A DNA stretch of 64,000 nucleotides, from contig NC_064757.1 of NCBI RefSeq assembly GCF_011397635.1, positions 31,325,339 through 31,389,338 on the forward strand, written 5' to 3'. Position numbers and translations under genes: made by a program. How positions within the stretch are numbered: position 1 is the first letter of the stretch; each line of letters starts with the position of its first letter. The DNA is from Epinephelus fuscoguttatus (taxonomy: Eukaryota; Chordata; Actinopteri; Perciformes; Serranidae). Under the pieces are notes generated by a model. It searched no databases. It was given only the letters and a program-made list of their open reading frames with translations, and was not told where the DNA came from. Positions 34,396-45,285 of the stretch are shown piece after piece.

Positions 34396-34799
34396 GAGGT
34401 GTGTCCTTTGCCTTGGCAACACTGTCTCTAGGTTTCAGCCGCCTGTAGCTCACTTGTAACCCAGATTGGTGACCTCTGTTTTACATATCTCTGCATGTCA
34501 TCTAGGTTCATAGGTTCAGCAAATTTTGCCCCCTGAAATAAGCCCTCTTCAATGTAATTCTCCATAGTTGCCTTAGGTCACCACAGAGGTCAAAGTTGAC
34601 CTTATTGTGGCAGCTGGTTAGTTAGCAGGCTCCCTAGCTAGCTCATTGGTTTGTTAGCAGTTTCTAAAGTCACAGTACAAGGCTACTTGATACAAAATTT
34701 TGTATAGGAATTAGATGTAATTGCCTGTATACAGTTATTATATCATGACTAACAACAGATCAGATTGCTCGATTTGACCCATCTGTTTTATAAAATACA
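34396..34799. other. Non-coding spacer
   Basis: No gene or defined repeat was recognised. Confidence 0.3.
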
Positions 34800-34801
34800 C
34801 T

Positions 34802-34880
34802 TGGTGGCTGTAGCTCAGTAGATGAAACTGCTCACAGCAAGGTCTGTGGATTATCTGGAGTAACCAGGTCATGATTTCTG
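34802..34880 (+). repeat. Degenerate tRNA-derived SINE head
   Basis: GGTGGCTGTAGCTCAGTAGA resembles the A-box region of fish tRNA-derived SINEs. The expected B box is decayed (GGATTATCTGGAGTAACC), and no tail could be recognised. It is not a functional tRNA gene. Confidence 0.4.
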
Positions 34881-36696
34881 GAGAGAGACATTGCTGTTGA
34901 GTTTGTCAAATGTGTGTTTTTTCTGTGCTATGAGCACCACGAGGCGAGTGACACCTAGTACTATTATATTCAAGAGAAGGCTGGCATCTCTCCAACACTC
35001 AGCATCTCGCACTTAAACAATCTAGATAAACAAACAGCACTACAGGTAACAGGAAAATATGTTATTTTGATTTTAGAGGAACTGTGCCTTTAAGAGAGAA
35101 ACTTTCTCTAGTTACACCTCGCTGCCACCTGAGGACACTAACACAGCCAGAGACACAGCTTGGCAATTATCTCCTCCTGTGTCAGACAGACAAAAGTGTT
35201 TGTGAGCATGTGCATGTGTGTGCTCATGTTTTTATGTATGATCGTCTCGCAGGCATTTCAAACTCTTACTCCAATATAACATGATTGTTGAAGGCCGGTG
35301 CTGTGGCTGTCATTGCGTGCCAAATGACAAAAGCGGCTGACTGTGTGATCAGAGAACAAGAGGGGAGCCAAGAGAGGAGGGGGTAATTTGACGGGGACGG
35401 GTGTTACTGATTGACAGCTGAGAAATTCTCTAGATTACTTATCAAGCATGGTGACCCCTGAGTGATGGAATGAACAATAATGAAACATGACACGGGGCTA
35501 ACAGGAATTGGCATCTCTTGCCGCTTACGGCAGGGTGAATATGGGAATATCTACCTGTTAGAGTGTGTGTTTCTCACACTCACGCAGGGACACACGCAAA
35601 ACACAATCACATTACGAATGAATTTGCTCCTGCTTTATGAGGAACTGCGTGAGCTCTCATACAGCAGTAGCAAATCAGCTGAGCCTTGATAAATACAAAG
35701 CCTGCAACTGAAGAGTCATCTAATGCCTGACGCACACTCCAGTGCCATCACCGGATACAATGACGCCACTGGACTTCAGGAATTAACACCTGAGTCTACT
35801 AACTAGCTATTACGGTAATTTTGTGAGTCTCGTGATGACGACTGTAGCGTGCCAAAGTATTATTTGTCCAAGGCAATTATCTCAGTGATGTTTCCTGATA
35901 CGTCTTGGAAAGGCGCATCATGCACCATTCTGGCTTTAGTTAGAGTATGCCTACGTGCCCTCTCTTTGATTCATTTGTGGGTGGTTGCCCAATTATCTCA
36001 ATATTCTGCCTTACTGAAAGTACACTAAATACTTTATTGACATTATGTATAGCACGCAGATGAAAATTCACATGTGACTGACACCAATTAAGGATATTCA
36101 GTGTATATGGTGAGTCAGAGTAGTCAGTGATGCGTCTGTAATACTGAGATGGTTGAGAAACACAGCACTTAAAGAAATTCCCACTCTTACAATAAATGTG
36201 TGAATAAATACATCATTACCCATAAGCATATGGGTCTTGCTTTATTGGTGTGGCTGGGCAGTCATGTGTGATGGAGTTCTGAGAGTACACTGCAGCTTTT
36301 CACCACTTCTCCTCGCTGTCAGTGCCACTTCTCTCTCCCCAAAGAGTAAAGACAAGAGGAGGAATAATTTGGAAAAGAAGAGGGGATGAGCTAAAGAGGA
36401 GGCCATGTGGATACATAATTTCGCTGCATCATATTCAAAACAGGAGTTCTGCAGTTAATGAAGTGGGCCTGTGATAAGTGACGTAGCCCGAGCTTACACT
36501 GCACATTGTAGCCAATTAAAGCTGCGGGTGTGTACGCCCAGTGCAAAGCATGAATGTCACGTTCATATTTTATCCAAAATGCCAGCCCTGCTGTATTTAC
36601 TCCATGATTAACATGGGATATTTAGTAGAGCTCTGTACTCAAAACTTATTTGTGCGCAAACCCTTTTCCTCAGCCTTCATAGTGAATTAATTGAAG
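34881..36696. other. Gene-free stretch
   Basis: Short frames only, and no named repeat. Nothing further was seen. Confidence 0.4.
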
Positions 36697-36726
36697 GCGT
36701 AAGTGTGTAGGATTTAGGGGGATATA

Positions 36727-37660
36727 CACTCACCGGCCACTTTATTAGGTACACCTTGTTAGTACCAAGTTGGACCCCTTTTGCCTTCAGAACCACCTTA
36801 ATTCTTGGTGTCACAGATTCAACAAGGTGCTGGAAACATTCCTCAGAGATTTTGGTCCATATTGACATGATAGCATCACACAGTTGCTGCAGATTTGTTG
36901 ACTGCACATCCATGATGTGAATCTCCCGTTCCACCACATCCCAAAGGTGCTCTATTGGACTGAGATCTGGTGACTGTGGAGGCCATTGGAGTACAGTGAA
37001 CTCATTGTCATGTTCAAGAAACCAGTTTGAGATGATCTGAGCTTTGTGACATGGTGCGTTATCCTGCTGGAAGTAGCCATCAGAAGATGGGTACACTGTG
37101 GTCATAAAGGGATGGACACGGTCAGCAACAATACTCAGGTAGGCTGTGGTGTTTAAACCATGCTCAGTTGGTACTAAGGGGCCCAAAGTGTGCCAAGAAA
37201 ATATCCCCCACACCATTACACCAGCAGCAGCAGCAGCCTGAACCGTCGATACAAGGCAGGATGGATCCATGCTTTCATGTTGTTTACGCCAAATTCTGAC
37301 CCCACCATCTGAATGTTGCAGCAGAAATCCAGACTCATCAGACCAGGCAATGTTTTTCCAATCTTCTATTGTCCAGTTTTGGTGAGCCTGTGTGAACTGT
37401 AGCCTCAGTTTCCTGTTGTTAGCTGACAGGAGTGGCACCTGGTGTGGTCTTCTGCTGCTGTAGCCCATCTGCTTCAAGGTTGGACGCGTTCATTCAGAGA
37501 TGGTCTTCTGCACATCTTGGTTGTAACCAGTGGTTATTTGAGTTACTGTTTCTTTTCTATCATCTTGAACCAGTCTGGCCATTCTCCTCTGACCTCTGGC
37601 ACCAACAAGGCATTTTCACGCAGAGAACTGCTGCTCACTGGATATTTTCTCCTTTTCGGA
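36727..37660 (-). pseudogene. Broken Tc1-like transposase, DD36E spacing
   Basis: An open stretch of about 250 element codons carries the DDE catalytic core: WSDES with the first Asp, QQDNAPCHKA with the second Asp, and SPDLSPIEHLWD with the Glu. I count 36 residues between the second Asp and the Glu, against 34 in classical Tc1. An in-frame TGA at about 37486 separates this part from upstream residues resembling the DNA-binding helix-turn-helix region (RKETVTQITTGYNQ). At the 3' side the frame has lost its own stop and reads through the terminal repeat to 36677, outside the element. Hence the gene is inactive by at least two lesions. Confidence 0.88.
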
Positions 37661-37790
37661 CCATCCTCTGTAAACCCTAGAAATGGTTGTGTGTGAAAAT
37701 GCATTAAGTTGCTGCCACATGATTGTCAGATTAGCTCTATGCATTAACAAACAGTTGAAGAGGTGTACCTAATAATGTGGCCAGTAAGTG
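36727..37790 (-). mobile_element. Tc1/mariner transposon with intact 30-bp TIRs and TA target duplication
   Basis: Left end 36727-36756 (CACTCACCGGCCACTTTATT and on) and right end 37761-37790 (inverse beginning CACTTACTGGCCACATTATT) are inverted repeats of 30 bp with three mismatches. TA dinucleotides flank at 36725-36726 and 37791-37792, as for all Tc1/mariner insertions. The 1,064-bp body contains a broken transposase gene on the minus strand. Only the coding frame is damaged, so the ends might still be recognised by a related transposase. Confidence 0.92.
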
Positions 37791-38300
37791 TATTAGCAGA
37801 AATGAAATATGATACTTCAAATAAGACATTTATATCTATATAGGGAGTGGGTCCTTGTCCATGAAGTCCACCATGTCCCACTGCCATGTTTCTACTGTAG
37901 CCCAGAATGGACAAACCAAACACTGGCTCTGGATAGGGCCATTTGCATTTAGCAGCAGCAGAAAAACAAAGATTTTTTTAATGTGAAACAGCTTGATTCA
38001 TTGTTTTTACCGGTTTAAATCAGTGGTTACATTTGTTTTAGAGAGGAAGGGACCTCTGTGAATAATTTTGTCTCCTGGTAAAAATCTCCGAAACCTCTGG
38101 ATCTTAAGTTATCAGAGAAAAAAGGTGATCACACATTAGCGGGTGGGTGCTCCAATGAGCCTAACAGCGTAGGAGAAAAGTCTATTTGTAGCATGAAGCT
38201 GCTTTATTCTGTATATTTAAGGATTTTAATCACCTGGTCCATTTGTTTTTACAGTCTACTGAACAATGAATGTTGACTGAATTCTAATCACGAGAATTTT

Positions 38301-38362
38301 TTTTTTTTAAAGATTTTTTTCTGGGCTTTTTGCCTTTAAAGGACAGGACAGATTGAAATGGG

Positions 38363-38393
<31 letters not shown>

Positions 38394-38503
38394 TTGACAT
38401 GCAGCAAAGGGTTGCAAGCCAGAGTCGAACCTGCGACCACTGCAGCAAGGCATTGCCACTGTACATGGGGCGCCGGCACTATCCACTGCGCTACCGATGC
38501 CCC
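38301..38503 (-). mobile_element. tRNA-derived SINE with target duplication
   Basis: On the minus strand the element starts GGGGCATCGGTAGCGCAGTG (A-box-like TAGCGCAGTGG). It continues to a B box GGTTCGACTC (plus-strand 38422-38431). It ends through a GA-rich region and an A-rich tail (T run at 38301-38308 on the plus strand). Flanking 16-bp direct repeats TAATCACGAGAATTTT (38285-38300) and TAATCGGGAGAATTTT (38504-38519) mark the target duplication. An internal (GA)n run lies at 38371-38393. The head is a transcription-promoter relic and not a functional tRNA. Confidence 0.85.
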
Positions 38504-38580
38504 TAATCGGGAGAATTTTCAGCTGGTTGCAATCTGCAGTCCTGACCACTAGATGCCGCTAAACCCCCCTATATTTTACA

Positions 38581-40154
38581 AACTGCTTCTCTAAAGCTGT
38601 AAGAATGAATATTTCTACAATAACAATGGATCAAATTCTTCTGTGTATGTGAAAGGGGTCCCTGATGAGCCCACAAAGAATCATCACCCAACTCTGTACT
38701 TAACCTCAACTCTACGGAGCTCCTTGTTTTGGTTTCCTGCCCCATAGACTGTCCTCATCAACCTAGTTTTCAGCAGCAGCATGCAGATGTATTCAGCTGA
38801 AAAAGCTCTGAACCCACTGAATACTACTTGCCCAGCACCAATTAGCAGGCAGATAAAGTAAACGAGTAGCTGAGGGGCCAGATATTTTCCTCGGGGCCTG
38901 GCAGACATCAAAACAGAGCTAAAAGGAGAGTGAATATTGGACTTTCGTTTCGTCAAGTGGACAGAGACATCACTCCAAACGAATGTTAATGTGAGCTAAT
39001 GATTGCTTTGCACATAACTTTATACACTGATAATACGTCAGTGTTTTCAGCTTGAAGAATGTAAAATTAATACAGCTTTGATTCAGGAATGAAACTAACT
39101 TAAAACAGTGAAAAACCCATCAAACATATGCCGCCCCCCTGTGCTTTGAAACTGAAAAAGCTCCACAGGGAAGAAACACCTGTGCAGCAGCTTCTCTCGT
39201 CTCTTCTTCTGCTGAGCCACACAGAGATACCAGCATTAGTTTTCATGTCACAGATGAAAAGACAATGATTTTTGGAACGTTTGGGTGCACCCTAGGTGAC
39301 TTTACTGATTAACAAACTTTCACCCAGGGAGGGAGAACTAATCAGTAAAATTACCTTGGATGAATATCAAATCCATTAATACCTGGTCAATACTTGTATG
39401 CACCTACAATGGGGAAAATCCTACCCTGGATTCTTGGAAACAAGTATCTCATTAAATGGGGCAAATAGAGATTTGAGATGCACTGAATGCCTGATGTTTT
39501 GTGCACAATCAAGTGTTTGCAGCTTCTCATTTCTCCATCTGTTTAAACTAGCTCAGTAATAAACTACAGCACTACAGACATGATGCAGCCTCACAGGGAA
39601 TCTTGAGGCTTACCATTCAGTGAAGTCACAATCCATTGCACTTTATTGGCAGCAAAACTTCCACTACTTTGGTTTTGAATTGTCTTGGCCCTACAGCTAC
39701 GGTACTACTATATTTGAGATGACTCAACTGTCTGTGAGTGTGTTATCTCTTTGGCTCTATTCTCCCTTTAGTCTTGCCTTTAGACAAGCTACAGCTTATC
39801 TTCCTTTCTTGATGACCTGGGGTTTCATTTGTAAAACAATGCGTAGGATCCATACTATGAAATATACTTACAGACAAAAGTCAAAAATGGTGTGCGTTAA
39901 AAAATATTTGACAATTTCTACAATCAGGCTTCTACTTCACCCTCTGCATCGCCCATTTCCTATTTCCAGTTGTGCATAAGCATGGGTCAAAGTTTCTCCC
40001 ATCAAGTCTGTTTTTATAGATCACAGTGGTTGCGTGGGAAGTGGCCCTCATTTTGTGCATACGCTATGTTCATAAATGAGACCCCTGTTCTGTTCGAAGC
40101 AGCCAGGTCAGGGCACAGACAGGGGGTTACCAGTGAAACTCAAACAAGAGTGTG
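38581..40154. other. Gene-free stretch
   Basis: A 119-codon frame at 39620-39979 has no recognisable domain. No other feature was identified. Confidence 0.4.
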
Positions 40155-40500
40155 GCCTAAAGTGGGATTTATATCTGCGTCAGCTCTATGCAGAGCCTAC
40201 GCTGTAGCCTACGCACATGGCCTACGCCATTGTGAGCCTTTATACTTGTGCTGTGGTGTGTCTGTGTCACTCTGCAGTTACACCTCTAAAACACTAGTTG
40301 GCGGTGGAGGTTTCTGTGAAGTGCTGTAAAGTTAAGTTGATTCAAAACACAACCAAAACACACATTAAACATGGCTCAGTAGAAACGTGTAGTTACATTT
40401 CTGGGGAGGTGCACGTCAGGCCATGGCGTAGGGTACGGTGTAAACTCAAGACACACAGGAACCTAACATCTTGCTTTAGTCAGACTTACACGCTGCCCTC
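40155..40500. repeat. Interspersed repeat, shared block with 47.4 kb
   Basis: The block CAGTTACACCTCTAAAACAC, TAGTTGGCGGTGGAGG and TTTCTGTGAAGTGCT at about 40275-40325 recurs at 47425-47480 with few changes. Surrounding sequence repeats CCTACGC words, once inverted as GGCGTAGGG, suggesting palindromic ends. Boundaries are uncertain. Confidence 0.5.
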
Positions 40501-41460
40501 GTGGCTTTAAAAGTTAAGGTGGGACCCGAGAAAGACTACACTGACAAGACAAGCAGTCTCAAGCAAACCACTGCAAATGATTGGAGACAGATACAAAATA
40601 AAACATACTAATACCCATAATAAACCTTTTTGATTTGGTGATTTCACATTTTGTGCTTTAAATTCCAAAAGCTAATCCCATCATTGATCTTCACAGTAAA
40701 TAATAATGAATACACAAATTCATGATTATTCTGCAATTATTTTAGATCTACTATAATCTGAGGCTGCGTCCCAAATCTGCACTATATATTACAACATCAT
40801 ATTAGAGTATTACACAACACATGCAAAAAAAAAAGTATGCATTTTTCCATTTTATAATGACATGAAATGATAATGGGGCTCACGCAGAAGGGTGTTAGTC
40901 ATTCTGCAACTCTTGAGGGCTGACAAAGATTAGATGAAATATTGATAGGATCTATGTATTGCAGGATTATTAATTTATTAAGGGCTGTGGGGAGATGTTT
41001 GCCTCTAGGGCTTTCTATCAGAAAGCATTTTCTTAGTTGTGTTTTGGGAAAAGCTAATGCTTTGGGTTAAGATGAAAAGATTTCCCTCTCCCATGGACTT
41101 TGTAAGGCCTTCATACTTGAAATTTTTATGACAGTGACCAACTTTTCTTTCACAAAAAATCAGCTATCTAAATGAGTGCAGGAGAATTTTCCCTTTTTTA
41201 AGAATATAATATTATAATAATATTTAGAGCTGAGAAGGTAAAGCATGTTTGGGGGTTTGATCCCTGGTTCCTCCCGTAATGGTGGCAGTGTGTGAATGGG
41301 TAAAGTCTGCAAGATTTATTCACTCCTGGAAAGGTTTTAAAGTTCTGGCAACAATAGTAGCCTAAGGGGTTGAAAACTCCAGAAAAAGCCAAGAAAAATA
41401 TAAAAGAAGTACTGTTATGAAGACATTCATGAAAGCGTTCGAGGAGCAAGACTTCCACCA

Positions 41461-41695
41461 GATTGAAAAGCACACATTAAGTGATACTTAATGACATTTT
41501 TTTAAAAATCTAAATATGCATGTTTGTTTTCCTTGTTATTGATCTCCAAACAGATCATGGCTCTGTCCAGCAGAGGCTATGATGCAGCTACTGGACAGAG
41601 CCATGATCTGTTTGGAGACCAAACATGCATATTTAGATTAAAAAAAAAAAAAGTCAGTAAGCATCACGTAATGTGTGCTTTTTAATTTGGTGGAA
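41461..41695. repeat. Long foldback (imperfect palindrome)
   Basis: Left arm words AAAGCACACATTAAGTGATA, CTAAATATGCATGTTTG and CTCCAAACAGATCATGGCTC reappear inverted on the right in reverse order (GAGCCATGATCTGTTTGGAG, CAAACATGCATATTTAG, CACGTAATGTGTGCTTT). The loop near 41570-41590 is about 20 bp. The stem exceeds 90 bp with small bulges. It looks like a foldback MITE inserted in the tandem unit. Confidence 0.8.
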
Positions 41696-41823
41696 GGATT
41701 TTTCAGTCACAGTTAAAACAACAAGGATATGATGGGTTAAAGTATTATTTGCAGTGTCCACCCCATGGACCCTAATAGGACATACATCAAAGTCTCGCTC
41801 CTTGAACGCTTGACTGTCATCTT

Positions 41824-41900
41824 GACTGTTCCTTCTTTTATATTTTCATGGAAATAGCCTTCCTGGCTATTTTCATGAAAATATAAAAGAAGGAACAGTC
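41824..41900. repeat. Near-perfect 36-bp hairpin
   Basis: Arm 41824-41859 (GACTGTTCCTTCTTTTATAT then TTTCATGGAAATAGCC) pairs with 41865-41900, with a single mismatch and a 5-nt loop TTCCT. The structure could be a small foldback element or, if transcribed, a pre-miRNA-like hairpin. Expression cannot be judged from sequence. Confidence 0.85.
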
Positions 41901-42689
41901 CTTGAATAGACCTTGAATTGGGACTGTTTAGTCAAACTACTATTTTCAGGGTCAAGAACAAACTGTGCTAATTATAGTATTTGGATCAGTGACATTTCTG
42001 GACCTCTTATTAATGGTCTGTGCACCTCCTTTGGTTTGGCCTAGCTCCTTACTGCATGCTAAGAGTCAGGAAGCTGCAGGAGGACTAATATTAAATCTCA
42101 TGACCTGATATAGGATTTCTGATAATGCTCTGTTCTGATCCTCTGGCATACTACGTTAACACTATTTTTATGCTGTTTATGAACGCAAAAAAAAAAAAAG
42201 TTTACCATTTTACAATGACATGAAATGATAAAAGGAAGCATGAAGAAGGGTGTTAGTCATTCTGCAACTCCTGAGGGCTGACAAAGATTAGATAAAATAT
42301 TGATAGGATCTATGTTTTGCTATGTATTGCTTTGTATGGCTTTCAGACAGAATTTTTATGATGATGACCAGCTTTTATTTTACAAGTAATAGGCTAACTA
42401 AATGAGTGCAAAAGAATGTTCCCTTTTTAATGATATGATATTATAATATAATAATATTTCAGATTCCTGGTAATGTGATCTGATGCCCTGGCATAATCTG
42501 TTAACATTTGTACTGTTTTTACTGCTGTTTATTAATAAAATGTAAAAAAAAAAAAAAAAAAAAAGACTAACGTTAATATTATATTTCTAAAAGGTGATAT
42601 TACACAAGGATAAACATGACAGTATTAAAATCAATATTAAAAATAATAAATATCAATGTTAATTAAATACTGACCTATTATCACGTATA

Positions 42690-43552
42690 AAGGTAATGTT
42701 ATATTATACAACAGTTAGTTCCGGCCCTGCAATCTGATTGGTCGAGAGACAGTAAAATCGTGACGATATCGGAGTACAACATCACGGTTATTTCACTGTG
42801 TATGTATCACTCCGCCTCACAGCTGATTGCAATCAACAATCAAATCAAAACTGACGGTTAGTGTCAGTTAGGTCAGCAGTTGCGTTGTGGACTAATTAAT
42901 TCATCCACTGTCAAACAGCCAAAAATATGGATTTATTTCCTAAAATGAGTTTTGAATTGAACTATGAATGGTCATCAGAGGAAGATGAGGGAGAGGAGAA
43001 GCTGAATCCATCTGAGCACACATCCAGGTTTGTCAGTGTTTCATCAGCGGAGCTCAATGACTTGGAGAAAAGCAACATACTGTCAGATCAGAAGGCAGAG
43101 TCGGCTGTGCCTGTGAAGCCACAGTCCACCATGCAGTCACCAGAGACTTATTTCACCGGCTGCACAATTAATGGAAATGTGCAGATAAATGTGTATAAAG
43201 AGTAAGTGCCTGGCGCACCACGTTTGCGTTACATAGCAACGGTGACAGCAGAGTCCTGAGGGAACTATTTTTGTTGGCGGAAGACAAATAAAATGCTTAA
43301 ATTATCTAATTTTGTCCTCATTTTTCAACATTTCTCAACCAGCCTTGCTTATTTAACTGTTGAACTGTTGTATAAAAGCAATATCACACTCGAGCTCGTG
43401 ATGTTATACTCGTAACATTATATCGTCTGTTATATCGACTGTCTTCGGCACTCGGCCTGCTGCCTCGTGCCTATGACCGAATCACAGCCCTGACGATATA
43501 CTAGTATAACACAATGGTATAACATCACTCCCTCTCGTGTGATATTGCTTAA
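42690..43552 (+). mobile_element. Palindrome-ended repeat element with an internal ORF
   Basis: The left part has TATACAACAGTTAGTTCCGG and CTGATTGGTCGAGAGAC; the right part has the inverted word AACTGTTGTATA. The right end is a palindrome: arm 43378-43409 (GCAATATCACACTCGAGCTC and on) pairs with 43517-43548 over 32 bp with few mismatches. Similar AACATCAC/GTGATGTTATA words recur throughout. The arrangement suggests a DNA transposon, but exact outer ends and target duplication were not found. Confidence 0.5.
42927..43205 (+). CDS. Uncharacterised 92-residue ORF inside a repeat
   Basis: The frame starts MDLFPKMSFELNYEWSSEED, is acidic over its first third, and ends in a patterned tail TYFTGCTINGNVQINVYKE. 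It has no transmembrane segment or catalytic motif. Similar short acidic proteins with a GCT.NGNVQIN-like tail are, in my recollection, attached to fish transposon or domesticated-recombinase genes, but I cannot name the family. It could be a single exon or an abortive gene of the surrounding palindromic element. ATG context is AAAATATGG. Confidence 0.4.
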   Translation: MDLFPKMSFELNYEWSSEEDEGEEKLNPSEHTSRFVSVSSAELNDLEKSNILSDQKAESAVPVKPQSTMQSPETYFTGCTINGNVQINVYKE

Positions 43553-43639
43553 ATAACATCTCTCCTTCTATATAAATATATATTAATACATTTGATAACG
43601 TAAGGTTTGAACTTCATGTCCCACAAATGGGCAAGATGA

Positions 43640-43744
43640 CATGTCACTTCCGGTAGCCATCTTTGTTTGGATTAGGAGACACATGGAAAAAAACAGCAGT
43701 GGATTATTACCTGACAGGACTCTGAAAACATCTTTAAAACTAGG
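43640..43744 (+). promoter_or_regulatory. ETS/YY1-type core promoter with possible first coding exon
   Basis: ACTTCCGG (43646-43653, ETS site) and GCCATCTT (43656-43663, inverse YY1 site) lie three bases apart, a combination typical of housekeeping promoters. Twenty bases downstream an ATG (43683) opens a frame MEKNSSGLLPDRTLKTSLKL. It runs into a donor-like G|GTAGGT at 43744/43745 just before an in-frame TAG. If real, this is exon 1 of an unidentified + strand gene. The minus strand also offers an ATG in the YY1 site, so direction is uncertain. Confidence 0.4.
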
Positions 43745-45194
43745 GTAGGTGTCGTGAAACATCAAATCTGTGAGGTTTTCTTTGCGTGGAGAAACAAAAT
43801 GCTGGTATGTTGTTGTATAACGGGCACAAACGGCTGCTAGGCTAGTTAGCCGACAGGGTTGGTTTAGCACTGCTGCACAGCAGAGGTGAACGGATGCGAA
43901 TAAAAATTTACACACAGGACATTTGACATTTACCAGAAGTGAACTTAATGTAATTGGTAAGTAAACCTGTCTTTCCTTTGTAACTGTAAGGGGAAAATAT
44001 CCGTTTATTTCGAGCAGTTAAGCTAACCTTAATGGACATGCTAAAACGTTAGTTAAGGGTTAAAACCATACAACGTCAGGATTAGCTCTCGGTTTTGATG
44101 ACTAAACATGCTGCTAGCATAGTCTCTAACATACTACGTGTTAGTTTTATGTGCAGTTTTTATCAGTATTTTTCTTTTCAGTATACCATATAGCTAATGT
44201 GGCTTAAAATCATGCCACTTCTAAAATACTTAAGGCTAATGGCGCGGCATACAGTTAGCTCGGAGCTAGCATAGCCTCTCACGGTCATCTTGTTAGTGCT
44301 GTTTTTTTCCACTCCCAGATTAAACTACAGTCTGATTAATGCTCATTGCTCCTGTAAATGGCTGCTGTGTTCCACCCTGTTTGGCCCTGCAGGTCAGGCT
44401 CTTGGTAGCCATAAAAGAAAGCCTTGGTGCTTGTCAGAAGATGCTTTCACTTCAAGTCTGCTTTGTTGCTGTTTTGTTTCTCACCCTCCAGCGACAACAA
44501 AAGTTCATTTCTAAGTAGACAGCACTTTGTTAAGATGAAATACGTGTGAAACCGCAGCAGGACATAAATCCAGTGTTGCTTTAAAGAACAAGGTTAAATA
44601 AATACTTGGAAAGATAGCAAAAGGCAATAAAAACACAACACAACAGAATACCTGTAGGAGTGTTTGCTTTACTGTGTATTAATTATTAACGATAATGAAA
44701 GCAAATAATCAGCTAGGATTATTTTCTCAGTGATTATAATGAAGTCACTTTTGTGTCTAAGGCTTCAGATTTTTAATTATTTTTTCATATTTAATGCCAA
44801 CACTGCGTCTGATATTAGCGCGTGCATCAAATAAGCAGGAATATGTCTTTATCTGTGATATTCGAATACATCCACTAGTCTGATGTGTAAAGTATATTAA
44901 ATGCTCCTGGAGTTGAATTATCTTGTGAGGTTCTCACAGTGGAGGGAGGAGGTAGTGACAGACAGACAGTATCAGCATGCTTTACGTGTCCCACTCTGTG
45001 GCCTACGTCTTTACTTTTATGTCAGACTCACTATCGTCTTTCCCCCAAAGTCACAGTGAAGTGGCAGATCAGTTTCAAAGCTATGACTGATTTCCCTCTC
45101 TTTATCTGCTTGCTTTTTGATATGCTGTTGTACAATAGTCCAAGTACTGCACAAGAGTCAAAGACAAAATGTCCTAGGTGTTTTGTGTGCACAG
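43745..45194. other. Gene-free stretch after the promoter-like site
   Basis: No second exon with convincing splice sites was found. The first 500 bp remain fairly CpG-containing and repeat CTAGCAT/GCTAGC words. Otherwise unremarkable. Confidence 0.35.
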
Positions 45195-45252
45195 TAGGGG
45201 TGGGCAGGGTCTGGGTTGTACATAGATTATAGAGAGAGAGAGAGAGAGAGAG

Positions 45253-45285
<33 letters not shown>

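Larger units (their letters stand above)
36697..38580 (-). mobile_element. MITE-like interspersed repeat (family P, copy 2) with two insertions
   Basis: The ends GTGTGTAGGATTTAGGGGG (about 36702) and CTAGATGCCGCTAAACCCCC (about 38550) enclose the block CCCAGAATGGACAAACCAAA (about 37,900). This is the same repeat as 12497-12830. It has been split by a Tc1/mariner element (36727-37790) and by a SINE (38301-38503). The order of insertion is therefore repeat first, then the two others. Confidence 0.6.
40826..42564 (+). repeat. Tandem direct units ending in poly(A)
   Basis: The order A-run, CATTTTA(T/C)AATGACATGAAATG, GAAGGGTGTTAGTCATTCTG, GGGCTGACAAAGATTAGAT, TATTGATAGGATCTATG, AAATGAGTGCA occurs from 40826 and again from 42187. 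A closing block (CCTCTGGCAT..., GTTAACA, TGCTGTTTAT) lies at 42135-42185 and 42475-42540, each followed by poly(A) (42197 region; 42544-42564). The last unit has AATAAA about 10 bp before a 21-A run. The first unit is longer and contains two hairpins. It resembles tandem retroposed copies, but no source gene is known. Confidence 0.6.

Noticed and set aside
38422-38503. Possible tRNA gene (B box GGTTCGACTC)
   Set aside because: It is the head of a SINE with A-tail and target duplication, and it cannot form a full cloverleaf.
39620-39979. 119-codon frame
   Set aside because: No conserved motif, no flanking splice sites, ordinary AT-rich intergenic DNA.
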